DNA of 40,761 nucleotides from Metabacillus fastidiosus NBRC 101226 (GCF_001591625.1 NZ_BCVG01000026.1:1-40761), one strand, 5' to 3'; positions 15,935-25,107 are shown, counted from the stretch's first letter. The notes: generated by a model not told the origin, from the letters alone. Translations and numbers: made by a program.

Positions 15935-16825
15935 ATGAATGAATATACACTACCAGTTCTTTTCGGGGTTGCAGCAGGTGTTATAAGCCGGCTTTACATG
16001 TTAAGGACGGATTATCGCCAGTATCCTACATATTTGCATGGGAAAATAATTCATATAGCGCTCGGATTTATTGCAGCTGGTTTAGGAACGATTGCTGTCC
16101 CGGCGATTATGACGAAGGAATTTACAGCTGTTACGTTTTTAACTTTAGCGGCTTCCCAGTTTCGAGATGTACGAAATATGGAGAGAAATACGTTAACACA
16201 AATGGACAGCTATGAATTAGTTCCAAGGGGAACAACGTATATCGAAGGAATTGCGATTGCATTTGAAAGCAGGAATTATCTTGTTATTTTTACCTCCTTA
16301 TTTACAACATTTGCTTATTTGGTTTTTAATTTTATTGCGGCTGTCATTGCGGCTGTCATTTGTCTGTTTATATCAGGTAAGCTTATGGCAGGGGGGAAAA
16401 TAAAAGATATTGTGGATATTGAGCAGGCGGAATTGCATTTTGACGGTGCTGGCTTATTTGTCGATAATATTTACATTATGAATATCGGGATTCCGGAAAA
16501 ACAAGAAGCTATTCTTAAGTATGGAATGGGCTTTATTTTGAAGCCGAAAAATTTTAACGCAAATATGACGATTGCAAATCTTGGACAAAGACAAGCAATT
16601 CTACATGACGTATCTACAGCGCTTGGTGTATACAGAGATTCTGGTGAGCCTGCACTTACACCGCTTGCAAAACGTGACTTAAATGACGGTCGTCTCGGCG
16701 TTTTCGTTTTACCACAGGTTCGTGATGCAGAAAAAGCGATTGAAATAATCAGCCAGGTTCCGACTCTTGAAAATGCGATTCGAATGCCTTCTGAGAAAAA
16801 GGAAAATGGAAGGGGTGCTTCTTAA
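15935..16825 (+). CDS. seaA: YIEGIA-domain protein SeaA (YphB)
   Basis: Membrane protein of 296 residues carrying the family signature YIEGIA at 102-107 and an SQFRDVRNMERNT segment before it. Hydrophobic segments lie at about 5-20, 38-75 and 118-150, followed by a soluble C-terminal domain with repeated IGIPEKQEAILKYG-type text. In B. subtilis SeaA (YphB) is reported to be needed for normal spore envelope assembly. It begins directly after the yphA stop and ends directly before the small YIEGIA partner gene, a tight three-gene set. Confidence 0.85.
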   Translation: MNEYTLPVLFGVAAGVISRLYMLRTDYRQYPTYLHGKIIHIALGFIAAGLGTIAVPAIMTKEFTAVTFLTLAASQFRDVRNMERNTLTQMDSYELVPRGTTYIEGIAIAFESRNYLVIFTSLFTTFAYLVFNFIAAVIAAVICLFISGKLMAGGKIKDIVDIEQAELHFDGAGLFVDNIYIMNIGIPEKQEAILKYGMGFILKPKNFNANMTIANLGQRQAILHDVSTALGVYRDSGEPALTPLAKRDLNDGRLGVFVLPQVRDAEKAIEIISQVPTLENAIRMPSEKKENGRGAS

Positions 16826-17014
16826 TTGAGTGCAATTGAAAAATACATATTAGCTGTAGTTACGACAGACCCTACACGCACAATTGGAGGCACGGCAGTA
16901 TTTATTTGTAAAACAGAAGAAGAAATGCATTTTTATGCAAAGAATCTGGAGGCAATTTTAGATGGGATCGCCCATGGTATCGGGGATGATTTATACATCG
17001 TTGTTAAACATTAG
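16826..17014 (+). CDS. Small partner (capping-complex subunit) of YIEGIA protein
   Basis: A 62-residue soluble protein, MSAIEKYILAVVTTDPTRTIGGTAVFICKTEEEM, ending DDLYIVVKH. Its fold looks like a compact alpha/beta unit. The family is named in databases as the capping complex subunit for YIEGIA, based on its constant link to that gene. The TTG start directly follows the seaA stop, with AAGGGGTG at 16810-16817 as ribosome-binding site. Its function is not established; the contiguous layout implies it acts with SeaA. Confidence 0.75.
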   Translation: MSAIEKYILAVVTTDPTRTIGGTAVFICKTEEEMHFYAKNLEAILDGIAHGIGDDLYIVVKH

Positions 17015-17135
17015 AGATAAAATAAATTATTTTAATTTCGCTGCCGTCTTTACATTATTCTTGTAGAGATAAAAGTTCTTTTTATGTATAATAAAACTAT
17101 TAGATGAATATTTATACATAAAGGGGATCGGCGGA

Positions 17136-17744
17136 ATGGATATGATTTGTGAATCAGATAAACTGGATGATTATTTACTTGAATGTAATGAGGTTAATTA
17201 TTCTCATCCTCTAATTAGAGAAAAGGCAGATGAACTTTTTAACCCTTCTCAAACGGAAATGGAGAAAGTACAGATTGCTTTTGAGTTCGTTCGGGATGAG
17301 GTATTCCATTCGGCGGATATTCAAGGCAAGCATGTTACCTGTTATGCATCTGAAGTATTAGCCTATAAAGAGGGGATTTGCTATGCAAAGTCTAATTTGC
17401 TGGCAGCTTTATTAAGATCACAAGGAATACCAGCAGGTTTTTGTTATCAGCGGTTAATGCTGTTCGATACCCCTGAAAAAGGATATTGTATCCACGCTTT
17501 AAATGCTGTTTTCTTAAAATCGGTGAATAAATGGGTAAGATTAGATGCCCGCGGAAATAAGGAAGGGATTAACGCACAGTTTTCAATTCATGAAGAAAAG
17601 TTAGCTTTTTCAATTAATGAAGCATGTGATGAAAAGGATTATCCGGTTATTTATGTACAGCCTCATCCTAAAACATTAGCAGTATTACAATCACATACTA
17701 ATGTACGGGAAATGTATACATATCATTTGCCAGATAATTTATGA
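17136..17744 (+). CDS. Transglutaminase-like domain protein
   Basis: A 202-residue soluble protein of the transglutaminase/cysteine-protease-like superfamily. The catalytic triad is visible: Cys82 in GICYAKS, His120 in YCIHALN and Asp137 in VRLDARGNK. No signal peptide or membrane segment is seen, so it is likely cytosolic. It could be a peptidase, amidase or acyl-transfer enzyme; the substrate is unknown. AAGGGGATC precedes ATG 17136. It stands alone between the seaA cluster and the short foldback element. It is not part of the B. subtilis order I recall for this region, so it may be an accessory insertion. Confidence 0.75.
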   Translation: MDMICESDKLDDYLLECNEVNYSHPLIREKADELFNPSQTEMEKVQIAFEFVRDEVFHSADIQGKHVTCYASEVLAYKEGICYAKSNLLAALLRSQGIPAGFCYQRLMLFDTPEKGYCIHALNAVFLKSVNKWVRLDARGNKEGINAQFSIHEEKLAFSINEACDEKDYPVIYVQPHPKTLAVLQSHTNVREMYTYHLPDNL

Positions 17745-17784
17745 TTATTTTAATAATAACCTCATTTTAGAATGAAACTATGTT

Positions 17785-17851
17785 GATTTTTGGCTCATCC
17801 ATTTGCAAGTAGAGCATGCTTTCTAAATATGAGTGAGATGAGCCAAAAATC
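17785..17851 (+). mobile_element. Foldback MITE-like element, short form
   Basis: Perfect 15-bp terminal inverted repeats, GATTTTTGGCTCATC (17785-17799) and GATGAGCCAAAAATC (17837-17851), enclose 37 nt. The start (CATTTGCAAG) and the flank (CGTACACTATACTA) match the copy at 812-953, but the three inner hairpins are missing. The rest of the 17745-18114 gap is AT-rich and contains the terminator at 17979. Confidence 0.7.
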
Positions 17852-17978
17852 GTACACTATACTAAGGTTTTTATTGTATATTGGGAATTTATAATAATAG
17901 GGTATTACTCCTTATTTGCTAAACATCATTTAATTAAGTTGAGTAATATTTTAAAATTTGATAACATAAGAAAGTTAG

Positions 17979-18010
17979 ACCCTTCTTTCGACTGTTAGAA
18001 GGGTTTTTTA
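17979..18010 (+). terminator. Terminator upstream of der
   Basis: Stem ACCCTTCT (17979-17986)/AGAAGGGT (17997-18004) has a 10-nt loop and a T run. It probably ends the transcript from the transglutaminase-like gene. Confidence 0.8.
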
Positions 18011-18114
18011 ATTCAGTGAGTATGTATATAATGTAGTTTGGATAATTAATAAAATAACGAATTTTTTTATTATACATATAGAAAACCGCTAATTGGCAGG
18101 AAGGATGTTTTTTA

Positions 18115-19425
18115 ATGGCAAAACCAGTTGTTGCAATCGTAGGTCGCCCGAATGTGGGGAAATCGACGATATTTAATAGAGTTGTTGGAGAAAGAATTTC
18201 AATTGTAGAAGATGTACCAGGGGTAACGAGGGACCGTATTTACAGTTCAGGTGAATGGCTGACGTATCAATTTAATATTATTGATACAGGCGGTATTGAT
18301 ATCGGTGATGAACCGTTCCTTGCGCAAATTCGCCATCAGGCTGAAATTGCGATTGATGAAGCGGATGTTATTATTTTTATGACGAATGGACGAGAAGGAG
18401 TTACGTCGGCTGATGAGGAAGTAGCAAAAATTCTTTACCGTTCAAATAAGCCGGTCGTTCTCGCTGTTAATAAAATTGATAATCCTGATATGCGTGCTTC
18501 TATCTATGATTTCTATGCGCTTGGATTTGGTGAGCCTTTCCCGATTTCAGGGTCTCATGGTCTCGGCTTAGGTGATTTATTAGATGAAGTAGCGAAGCAT
18601 TTTAAAAATATTGGTTCGGAAGATTATGATGATGGAACAATTAGATTTTCATTAATCGGCCGTCCGAATGTCGGAAAGTCTTCTCTTGTTAATGCAATTT
18701 TAGGAGAAGAGCGTGTTATCGTCAGCAATATTGCAGGAACGACGCGTGATGCAATTGATACGACTTATAAGTATGAAGGACAGGACTTTGTCATTATCGA
18801 CACTGCTGGAATGCGTAAAAAAGGGAAAGTATACGAATCGACTGAGAAATACAGTGTATTAAGAGCATTAAAGGCGATTGACCGCTCAGATGTTGTCCTT
18901 GTTGTTTTAAGCGGGGAAGAAGGTATTATTGAGCAGGATATGAAAATCGCAAGTTATGCCCATGATGCTGGAAGAGCAGTTGTTATTGTTGTGAATAAAT
19001 GGGATGTAGTGGAAAAAGATGAAAAAACGATGAAGGAATTTGAAGAAAATATTCGTGAGCATTTTAAATTCCTGGATTATGCACCGATTGTCTTTTTATC
19101 TGCGAAAACAACGAAGAGAATCCATACATTAATGCCGAAAATTATTCTTGCGAGTGAAAATCATTCAAGACGTGTACAGACGAATGTATTAAATGATGTT
19201 GTGATGGATGCTGTGGCGATGAATCCGACTCCGACGCATAAAGGTACACGCTTAAAGATTTTCTATACGACACAAGTAGCTATAAAGCCGCCTACTTTCG
19301 TCGTGTTTGTTAATGAACCGGAATTAATGCATTTCTCATATGAAAGGTTTTTAGAAAATAGAATTAGAGAGGCATTTGAATTTGAAGGAACTCCAATTAA
19401 ACTTTTCGCAAGAGCGAGAAAATAG
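18115..19425 (+). CDS. der: Ribosome biogenesis GTPase Der (EngA)
   Basis: Essential GTPase in 50S ribosome assembly. The protein is 436 residues with two tandem G domains: GRPNVGKST at 10-18 and GRPNVGKSS at 182-190. Each is followed by DTGG or DTAGM and by NKID or NKWD. A C-terminal KH-like domain (about 355-436) ends [11 protein letters not shown] 18115 follows AGGAAGG at about 18099-18105. gpsA starts 16 nt downstream behind AGGAGGAGGG, so the two form an operon as in B. subtilis (yphC-gpsA). Confidence 0.97.
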   Translation: MAKPVVAIVGRPNVGKSTIFNRVVGERISIVEDVPGVTRDRIYSSGEWLTYQFNIIDTGGIDIGDEPFLAQIRHQAEIAIDEADVIIFMTNGREGVTSADEEVAKILYRSNKPVVLAVNKIDNPDMRASIYDFYALGFGEPFPISGSHGLGLGDLLDEVAKHFKNIGSEDYDDGTIRFSLIGRPNVGKSSLVNAILGEERVIVSNIAGTTRDAIDTTYKYEGQDFVIIDTAGMRKKGKVYESTEKYSVLRALKAIDRSDVVLVVLSGEEGIIEQDMKIASYAHDAGRAVVIVVNKWDVVEKDEKTMKEFEENIREHFKFLDYAPIVFLSAKTTKRIHTLMPKIILASENHSRRVQTNVLNDVVMDAVAMNPTPTHKGTRLKIFYTTQVAIKPPTFVVFVNEPELMHFSYERFLENRIREAFEFEGTPIKLFARARK

Positions 19426-19441
19426 GAGGAGGGAATAAACA

Positions 19442-20479
19442 ATGGAGAAGATTGGTGTACTTGGAGCGGGAAGCTGGGGAACTGCATTATCAATCGTTTT
19501 AGCTGATAACGGCCATGAAGTAAGATTATGGGGACATCGGGAACAATTAATCAAAGAGATTAATGAAACGAGAAAGAATGAAAAGTATTTACCAGGTGTG
19601 GAGCTGCCCGAATCTATTACAGGCTACACTCATTTGGAAGAAACCTTAAGCGATGTTAAAACGATTGTTCTCGCTATACCGACAAAGGCACTAAGAGAAG
19701 TGCTTAAACAAGTTTCTAATATAGTAAAAGAGCCGGTAACAATTGTTCATGTCAGTAAAGGAATCGAACCAGATACATTGTTAAGGATATCCGAGATTAT
19801 TGAACAGGAAATGTCTGCCGATAAATTAAAAGATGTTGTCGTTCTCTCTGGTCCAAGCCATGCAGAAGAGGTAAGCCTGAGACAGATAACAACGGTTACC
19901 TCCTCATCTAAAAATATGGATGCAGCTAAGTATGTTCAAGATTTATTTATGAACCAAAATTTCCGTGTCTATACAAATCCAGATATTATCGGTGTGGAAA
20001 TTGGCGGAGCATTGAAAAATATTATCGCGCTTTGTGCAGGAATAACAGACGGATTAGGATACGGTGATAATGCAAAAGCTGCTCTCATGACACGCGGTCT
20101 CGCTGAAATTGCAAGATTAGGAAGCAAAATGGGCGGAAATCCGTTAACATTTTCAGGCCTTACAGGTATTGGTGATTTAATTGTTACCTGTACAAGTGTT
20201 CACTCGCGAAATTGGCGTGCTGGTAATTTGCTCGGAAAAGGCCAAAATCTTGACGAAGTTTTAAATAATATGGGAATGGTCGTGGAAGGTGTCCGAACGA
20301 CAAAAGCAGCATACCAGCTGGCGGAAAAGTATGATGTTCAAATGCCGATTACAGAAGCATTGTACAATGTCCTGTTTAATGGTAAGAAAGCGAAGGAAGT
20401 TGTTGACTCTTTAATGGCTCGCGTGAAGACTCATGAAATGGAAGATCTCGTTAATATAATGGAGAACAGGGTGAATTAA
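19442..20479 (+). CDS. gpsA: NAD(P)H-dependent glycerol-3-phosphate dehydrogenase
   Basis: Reduces dihydroxyacetone phosphate to sn-glycerol-3-phosphate, the backbone for phospholipids. The protein is 345 residues. The Rossmann motif is GAGSWGT (8-14); the HVSKGIE and [10 protein letters not shown] segments, and the helical C-terminal domain containing the catalytic lysine region ([13 protein letters not shown]), are all present. AGGAGGAGGG lies just before ATG 19442. It is probably co-transcribed with der. It feeds the acyltransferase step represented by plsC at 11908. Confidence 0.96.
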   Translation: MEKIGVLGAGSWGTALSIVLADNGHEVRLWGHREQLIKEINETRKNEKYLPGVELPESITGYTHLEETLSDVKTIVLAIPTKALREVLKQVSNIVKEPVTIVHVSKGIEPDTLLRISEIIEQEMSADKLKDVVVLSGPSHAEEVSLRQITTVTSSSKNMDAAKYVQDLFMNQNFRVYTNPDIIGVEIGGALKNIIALCAGITDGLGYGDNAKAALMTRGLAEIARLGSKMGGNPLTFSGLTGIGDLIVTCTSVHSRNWRAGNLLGKGQNLDEVLNNMGMVVEGVRTTKAAYQLAEKYDVQMPITEALYNVLFNGKKAKEVVDSLMARVKTHEMEDLVNIMENRVN

Positions 20480-20702
20480 ACAAGCTACAAAACAGCTGAT
20501 TAGGCATATGATAAAAAAAGTTGCTTATTATGTAATAAAATCCCCAGTAAGGTATGGAGAAATAATGCGGACGCGAATATTTTTTATCATTTTTCATAGC
20601 TAATGTAGGCATTAGAGGATGCAAGATGGTTCCTATCCGCATAAAATGCATTGTAGTCAAATTAGAGTTGTTCGTTACTGTTGGGTAAAATTAGTCTTTT
20701 TG
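20480..20702. other. Gap after gpsA: nothing recognised
   Basis: This 223-nt stretch contains only very short frames, the longest plausible being about 20 codons from ATG 20629. I see no strong hairpin, riboswitch core or repeat from elsewhere in the window. Its base composition is less AT-rich than most gaps here, which would fit a decayed gene or an RNA, but I cannot support either. Confidence 0.4.
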
Positions 20703-20740
20703 CTGAAGTAAAGTGTGCCCCCTCTTTACTTCAGTTTTTT
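20703..20740 (+). terminator. Terminator of the der-gpsA unit
   Basis: A perfect 11-bp stem CTGAAGTAAAG (20703-20713)/CTTTACTTCAG (20724-20734) is followed by six Ts. Confidence 0.93.
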
Positions 20741-20760
20741 AATTCCTAATTTTCTCTGTT

Positions 20761-20790
20761 TTGGACAAGTTTTTCAAAGTATATTATAAT
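20761..20790 (+). promoter_or_regulatory. Candidate sigma-A promoter of yphE-yphF
   Basis: TTGGAC at 20761-20766 and TATAAT at 20785-20790 have an 18-bp spacer, placed 20 nt after a terminator and 28 nt before yphE. Confidence 0.55.
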
Positions 20791-20818
20791 CATCCTTAGA
20801 ATAAGGGGGAATTTTATC

Positions 20819-21022
20819 GTGGATAGTCCAGGTCTTATGAAAATGTGGATTGCATTAACCTCGATGGGGTTTATGTTTATTTCCGTTTTCTCTATTTATT
20901 TCAGCCGTTATAAATTAAAAGGTGTTTTGAAAATGATTTTTACGGCGATGTCTTTTATATTTATGGTTTTAGCTGGAATTTTAATATTTCTTGTTGTATT
21001 TACTGGCCCAGTTCCAGAGTAA
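20819..21022 (+). CDS. yphE: YphE family small membrane protein (DUF2768)
   Basis: A 67-residue protein with two hydrophobic helices (about 8-26 and 38-62), beginning MDSPGLMKMWIALTSMGFMF. Function unknown; the length and layout fit the YphE/DUF2768 family. GTG 20819 is preceded by AAGGGGGA. It lies between gpsA and yphF as in B. subtilis. The lipoprotein gene yphF follows after 30 nt without a terminator, so they are likely co-transcribed. Confidence 0.8.
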   Translation: MDSPGLMKMWIALTSMGFMFISVFSIYFSRYKLKGVLKMIFTAMSFIFMVLAGILIFLVVFTGPVPE

Positions 21023-21052
21023 AATGAGGAAAGAAGAGGAAAGATTTACATA

Positions 21053-21775
21053 ATGAATTATATAAAATTATTCGCTGCCCTAATTGTTTGTGCACTCCTC
21101 ACCGGCTGTTTGTATCCTGAGGAAAGATTGGCCCAAAACTCTGTCCCGTATGATGATCAAATAGTTTCTGTTCAAAACGCAGTTGACCGCTTTCAAGAGG
21201 AGTCAGGCGGGCTGCTTCCGATTAAAACTCGTGATATGGAAACGCCGATATATCAAAAGTATCCAATCGATTTTAATAAATTAGCGCCTAAGTATATGGC
21301 AGAGCCTCCAGGTACATCTTTTGAAAATGGAGGTATTTATTTATACGTATTAGTAAATGTTGAAGAAGATCCGACAGTAAAGCTGATTGATCTTAGAATA
21401 TCAGAGAAAATACGCGATTTGAATTTGCGTCTAAATGTATATCGCCAGTCAAATGGTTATCCTCCGTACAAAGAACAGATTACGGGCGGTGTTTATACAT
21501 TAGATTACAAAGAGCTTGGGTATGAACAGGAGCCGACAGTACAAAGTCCATACTCAGGTGAGTTTCTGCCTCTCGTTATTGATGCCGATCTTAGTATTTA
21601 TGTAGATTACAGATTAGATTTGTATAAAAAACTAAGTGAAAAAGAACATTCTTATAAACATGGGGAAGATATCCGCAGCATACTAGTTAATGATTCACCG
21701 TTCGTTCCTATTTATTCCTTACCTTATACAGTTGATAAGAAAAATGAACCGATTTTTATGGTAGATAGCAAATAA
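21053..21775 (+). CDS. yphF: YphF-like lipoprotein
   Basis: A 240-residue putative lipoprotein. The N-terminal signal peptide ends in the lipobox LLTGC (Cys19), so the mature protein should be lipid-anchored on the outer face of the membrane. The rest is soluble with no transmembrane segment; function is unknown. The length is close to that of B. subtilis YphF (about 244 aa), and it lies between yphE and spoIVA as there. The ribosome-binding site is AGGAAAG at about 21035-21044. A strong terminator follows. Confidence 0.82.
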   Translation: MNYIKLFAALIVCALLTGCLYPEERLAQNSVPYDDQIVSVQNAVDRFQEESGGLLPIKTRDMETPIYQKYPIDFNKLAPKYMAEPPGTSFENGGIYLYVLVNVEEDPTVKLIDLRISEKIRDLNLRLNVYRQSNGYPPYKEQITGGVYTLDYKELGYEQEPTVQSPYSGEFLPLVIDADLSIYVDYRLDLYKKLSEKEHSYKHGEDIRSILVNDSPFVPIYSLPYTVDKKNEPIFMVDSK

Positions 21776-21800
21776 CGATTATTTTTATAAAAAAGTCATG

Positions 21801-21843
21801 AACCCTTCTTTTGAGAATAAACTCTCAAAGAAGGGTTTTCTTT
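21801..21843 (+). terminator. Terminator after yphF
   Basis: A long stem, AACCCTTCTTTTGAGA (21801-21816) against TCTCAAAGAAGGGTT (21823-21837), one bulge, is followed by TTC TTT. Confidence 0.9.
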
Positions 21844-21901
21844 ATAAGAAAGAGAGTGGAAAAATAATCTGAAAATTGCAGAAGAAATTTTATCTCACCA
21901 G

Positions 21902-21931
21902 TCATAAACAATTAGGACAATGTCATAAACA
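21902..21931 (+). promoter_or_regulatory. Possible sigma-E promoter of spoIVA
   Basis: TCATAAA (21902-21908) and CATAAACA (21924-21931) with a 15-bp spacer resemble the mother-cell sigma-E elements. spoIVA is a sigma-E gene in B. subtilis. The -10 is only a partial match, and the distance to the start codon is about 200 nt, so the call is tentative. Confidence 0.35.
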
Positions 21932-22133
21932 TATAATGTCTCACTTAATGAAGAAGGATAAGGTTTTTCCTAATTTAACAATGCAGGGGGAAAGAGCCGT
22001 GTAATTTGTTAATTTAAAAAAGCCTTAGAAATTAAAAATACATTATTTCATAGTGTAGCTGTATTTTATTTTCGCTGCTTATTAGAGTTAGCTGAATGAA
22101 TTTTAGTTTTGCATGATCGGGAGGGGATCAGAC

Positions 22134-23612
22134 TTGGAAAAAGTAGATATTTTTAAAGATATCGCTGAACGAACTGGTGGCGATATATACTTAGGAGTAG
22201 TTGGGGCAGTAAGAACAGGTAAATCTACTTTTATTAAAAAGTTTATGGAACTTGTTGTACTACCTAATATTGATAATGAATCAGATAAAGCACGTGCTCA
22301 AGATGAGCTGCCGCAAAGTGCAGCAGGGAAGACAATTATGACAACTGAGCCAAAATTCGTTCCTAATCAAGCTGTATCGATTCATGTTGATGAGGGACTT
22401 GATGTAAATATTAGATTGGTAGATTGTGTCGGTTATACTGTACCTGGAGCAAAAGGCTATGAAGATGAGAATGGACCGCGCATGATTAACACACCATGGT
22501 ATGAAGAGCCGATTCCATTCCATGAAGCGGCAGAAATCGGTACTCGTAAAGTAATCCAGGAACATTCAACAATCGGCTGTGTTATTACGACAGACGGTTC
22601 CATTGGAGAAATTCCGCGCAGAGACTATTTAGAAGCGGAAGAACGAGTTATTGAAGAGCTGAAAGAAGTCGGGAAGCCATTTATTATGATTATTAATACT
22701 GTTCATCCGCATCATCCTGAGACGGAAGCTCTTCGCCAGCAATTAAATGAAAAATATGATATTCCAGTGCTTGCGATGAGTGTAGAGAGCATGAGGGAAT
22801 CAGATGTAATGGCTGTTCTCAGGGAATCATTATATGAGTTCCCAGTGCTCGAAGTGAATGTAAACTTACCTAGCTGGGTGATGGTTTTACGTGATAACCA
22901 CTGGCTGCGTGAAAGCTATCAGGAAGCTGTTAAAGATACGGTGAAAGATATTAAAAGACTGCGTGATGTTGATCGTGTAGTGGGCCAATTCAGCGAATAT
23001 GACTTTATTGACCGTGCGAGCCTGGCAGGTATTGAAATGGGGCAGGGAATAGCGGAAATCGATTTATACGCACCAGATAATTTATACGATCAAATCTTAA
23101 AAGAAGTAGTTGGAGTAGAAATTCGGGGAAAAGACCATCTTCTTCAGTTAATGCAAGATTTTGCTTATGCTAAGGCAGAGTATGATCAGGTTGCAGATGC
23201 GCTCCGAATGGTGAAGCAGACTGGATATGGAATTGCCGCACCGGCCCTTGCGGATATGAGCCTTGATGAGCCTGAGATCATTCGTCAAGGATCAAGATTT
23301 GGTGTTCGCCTCAAAGCGGTAGCACCATCCATTCATATGATTAAAGTGGATGTTGAATCTGAGTTTGCTCCGATCATCGGAACGGAAAAACAATCGGAAG
23401 AACTAGTTCGCTATTTAATGCAAGATTTTGAAGATAATCCATTATCCATTTGGAATTCTGATATATTTGGACGCAGTTTAAGCTCGATTGTAAGAGAAGG
23501 AATCCAGGCGAAGCTTTCCTTAATGCCGGAAAATGCACGCTATAAGTTAAAAGAAACATTGGAGAGAATTATAAATGAAGGATCTGGTGGATTAATTGCG
23601 ATCATACTATAA
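22134..23612 (+). CDS. spoIVA: Stage IV sporulation protein A, coat basement ATPase
   Basis: ATPase that polymerises around the forespore and forms the platform for the spore coat (known in B. subtilis). Walker A is GAVRTGKST (24-32). The C-terminal tail GSGGLIAIIL is the conserved SpoVM-interacting end. TTG 22134 is chosen because GGGAGGGG lies at 22119-22126 and because it gives MEKVDIFKDIAERTGGD and exactly 492 residues, the family length. An in-frame ATG at 22113 precedes the ribosome-binding site and is unlikely to be used. Its presence shows that the organism is an endospore former. It stands alone between two terminators. Confidence 0.97.
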   Translation: MEKVDIFKDIAERTGGDIYLGVVGAVRTGKSTFIKKFMELVVLPNIDNESDKARAQDELPQSAAGKTIMTTEPKFVPNQAVSIHVDEGLDVNIRLVDCVGYTVPGAKGYEDENGPRMINTPWYEEPIPFHEAAEIGTRKVIQEHSTIGCVITTDGSIGEIPRRDYLEAEERVIEELKEVGKPFIMIINTVHPHHPETEALRQQLNEKYDIPVLAMSVESMRESDVMAVLRESLYEFPVLEVNVNLPSWVMVLRDNHWLRESYQEAVKDTVKDIKRLRDVDRVVGQFSEYDFIDRASLAGIEMGQGIAEIDLYAPDNLYDQILKEVVGVEIRGKDHLLQLMQDFAYAKAEYDQVADALRMVKQTGYGIAAPALADMSLDEPEIIRQGSRFGVRLKAVAPSIHMIKVDVESEFAPIIGTEKQSEELVRYLMQDFEDNPLSIWNSDIFGRSLSSIVREGIQAKLSLMPENARYKLKETLERIINEGSGGLIAIIL

Positions 23613-23623
23613 AACCTACCCTT

Positions 23624-23651
23624 AGGCTGCCTATATGGCGGCCTCATTTTT
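23624..23651 (+). terminator. Terminator after spoIVA
   Basis: Stem AGGCTGCC (23624-23631)/GGCGGCCT (23637-23644), one G-U pair, has a TATAT loop, followed by CATTTTTA. It is a weaker T tract than the others here. The following 340 nt up to hbs are AT-rich upstream sequence; I see no ORF or confident promoter there, although hbs in B. subtilis has more than one. Confidence 0.7.
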
Positions 23652-23993
23652 ATGGAAAAACGACTTTTTTTCCTTTAAATTACAAATTAGATAAAAAACA
23701 GGAGCGTATGTTCTAAAAAACAGTGCAAATAGTTGATATTATTGGATTTTTAGAGTAAAACTCTCTTGATTCGAAAAGACAGTTGTGTTAATCTTTTAAC
23801 AGAAATCTTTTCCTGCATTATCAAGTACATGAAAATTAGGGTATATTGCTAGTGAAAAGAATGCAACAAAACATATTTGTTGTTTATTAATTTAACGCTC
23901 ATTTTATATGATTGATGTATAGAAATAGTACAATCTGTAAAGAAATGTATGTATAGATTGTAATCCATCCCTCTTTGGGAGGAGGTGAAAGGC

Positions 23994-24272
23994 ATGAATA
24001 AAACAGAACTTATCAACGCAGTAGCAGAAGCTAGTGAACTCTCTAAAAAAGACGCAACTAAAGCTGTTGATGCTGTTTTCGATACAATTTTAGATACACT
24101 TAAAAATGGTGATAAAGTACAATTAATTGGTTTTGGGAACTTCGAGGTGCGTGAGCGTGCAGCTCGTAAAGGTCGCAATCCACAAACTGGTGAAGAAATT
24201 GAAATTGCTGCTAGCAAGGTGCCTGCATTTAAACCAGGTAAAGCACTTAAAGATGCTGTTGCTGGGAAATAA
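23994..24272 (+). CDS. hbs: HU-type DNA-binding protein HBsu
   Basis: Abundant nucleoid protein that bends and compacts DNA. At 92 residues it is nearly identical in pattern to B. subtilis HBsu, with the [12 protein letters not shown] start, [21 protein letters not shown] beta-arm and [12 protein letters not shown]-terminal helix. ATG 23994 has a strong GGAGGAGGTG (23977-23986) before it; GTG 23985 inside that site is in frame but unlikely. It stands alone with a terminator after it. It lies between spoIVA and folE, the usual Bacillus order. Confidence 0.97.
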   Translation: MNKTELINAVAEASELSKKDATKAVDAVFDTILDTLKNGDKVQLIGFGNFEVRERAARKGRNPQTGEEIEIAASKVPAFKPGKALKDAVAGK

Positions 24273-24317
24273 TATACTTTTAAAGTAGATTATACATAAA
24301 TGCTATTTCTTCATAAG

Positions 24318-24342
24318 AAAGCCCCTTTAAAAGGGGCTTTTC
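24318..24342 (+). terminator. Terminator after hbs
   Basis: Stem AAAGCCCC (24318-24325)/GGGGCTTT (24333-24340) is followed by TTC. Confidence 0.88.
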
Positions 24343-24368
24343 ATTTGTTGTTGGCTGAACACTATTTT

Positions 24369-24398
24369 TTGCTTTTATAGTAAATAATATGCTAGAAT
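24369..24398 (+). promoter_or_regulatory. Candidate sigma-A promoter of folE-mtrB
   Basis: TTGCTT (24369-24374) and TAGAAT (24393-24398) have an 18-bp spacer, after the hbs terminator and 145 nt before folE. Confidence 0.4.
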
Positions 24399-24543
24399 CT
24401 GAATCAAATATAAAAATGAAAATATGTAATAGATGCTTTTCGTTCGTCTAAAGTTATTTGTTTCGATGTCTTCTGTAAAAAAGGTGATTAAATCAAAGGG
24501 GGTGCAGTTCTGATTGCTAAAAACTTAGTAATCAGGATGGTAA

Positions 24544-25107
24544 ATGAAGCAAGTTAATTTAGAGCAAATTGAAGATGCAGTAAGACTTATCCTGGAAGCG
24601 ATCGGAGAAGATCCGAACAGGGAAGGTTTATTAGATACTCCAAAGCGTGTTGCCAAAATGTACGCAGAAGTTTTTTCCGGATTGAACGAAGATCCGAGTG
24701 AATACTTTAAAACCGTTTTTGGGGAAGATCATGAGGAATTAGTGCTGGTGAAAGATATTCCTTTCTATTCTATGTGTGAGCATCATTTAGTTCCTTTTTA
24801 CGGCAAAGCACATGTGGCTTACATACCGAAGGATGGAAAGGTTACTGGACTTAGCAAGCTTGCCAGAGCTGTTGAAGCTGTTGCTAAAAGACCGCAATTG
24901 CAAGAAAGAATTACATCAACAATTGCTGACAGTATTACAAATTCACTGGAACCGCATGGTGTAATGGTCGTTGTAGAAGCAGAACATATGTGTATGACGA
25001 TGAGAGGAATAAAAAAACCGGGTGCACAGACAATAACCTCAGCTGTTCGAGGCATTTTTAAACATGATGAGGCTGCAAGAATGGAAGTACTGTCACTAAT
25101 TAAGTAA
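24544..25107 (+). CDS. folE: GTP cyclohydrolase I
   Basis: Converts GTP to 7,8-dihydroneopterin triphosphate, the first step of folate synthesis. The protein is 187 residues. The zinc site is CEHH (C78, H81) with the third ligand in the HMCMTMRG segment (about C150). The [10 protein letters not shown] and SKLARAV motifs are also present. ATG 24544 lies just after AGGATGG. It forms a pair with mtrB, as in the B. subtilis mtrAB operon; the two genes are separated by 57 nt without a terminator. Confidence 0.96.
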   Translation: MKQVNLEQIEDAVRLILEAIGEDPNREGLLDTPKRVAKMYAEVFSGLNEDPSEYFKTVFGEDHEELVLVKDIPFYSMCEHHLVPFYGKAHVAYIPKDGKVTGLSKLARAVEAVAKRPQLQERITSTIADSITNSLEPHGVMVVVEAEHMCMTMRGIKKPGAQTITSAVRGIFKHDEAARMEVLSLIK

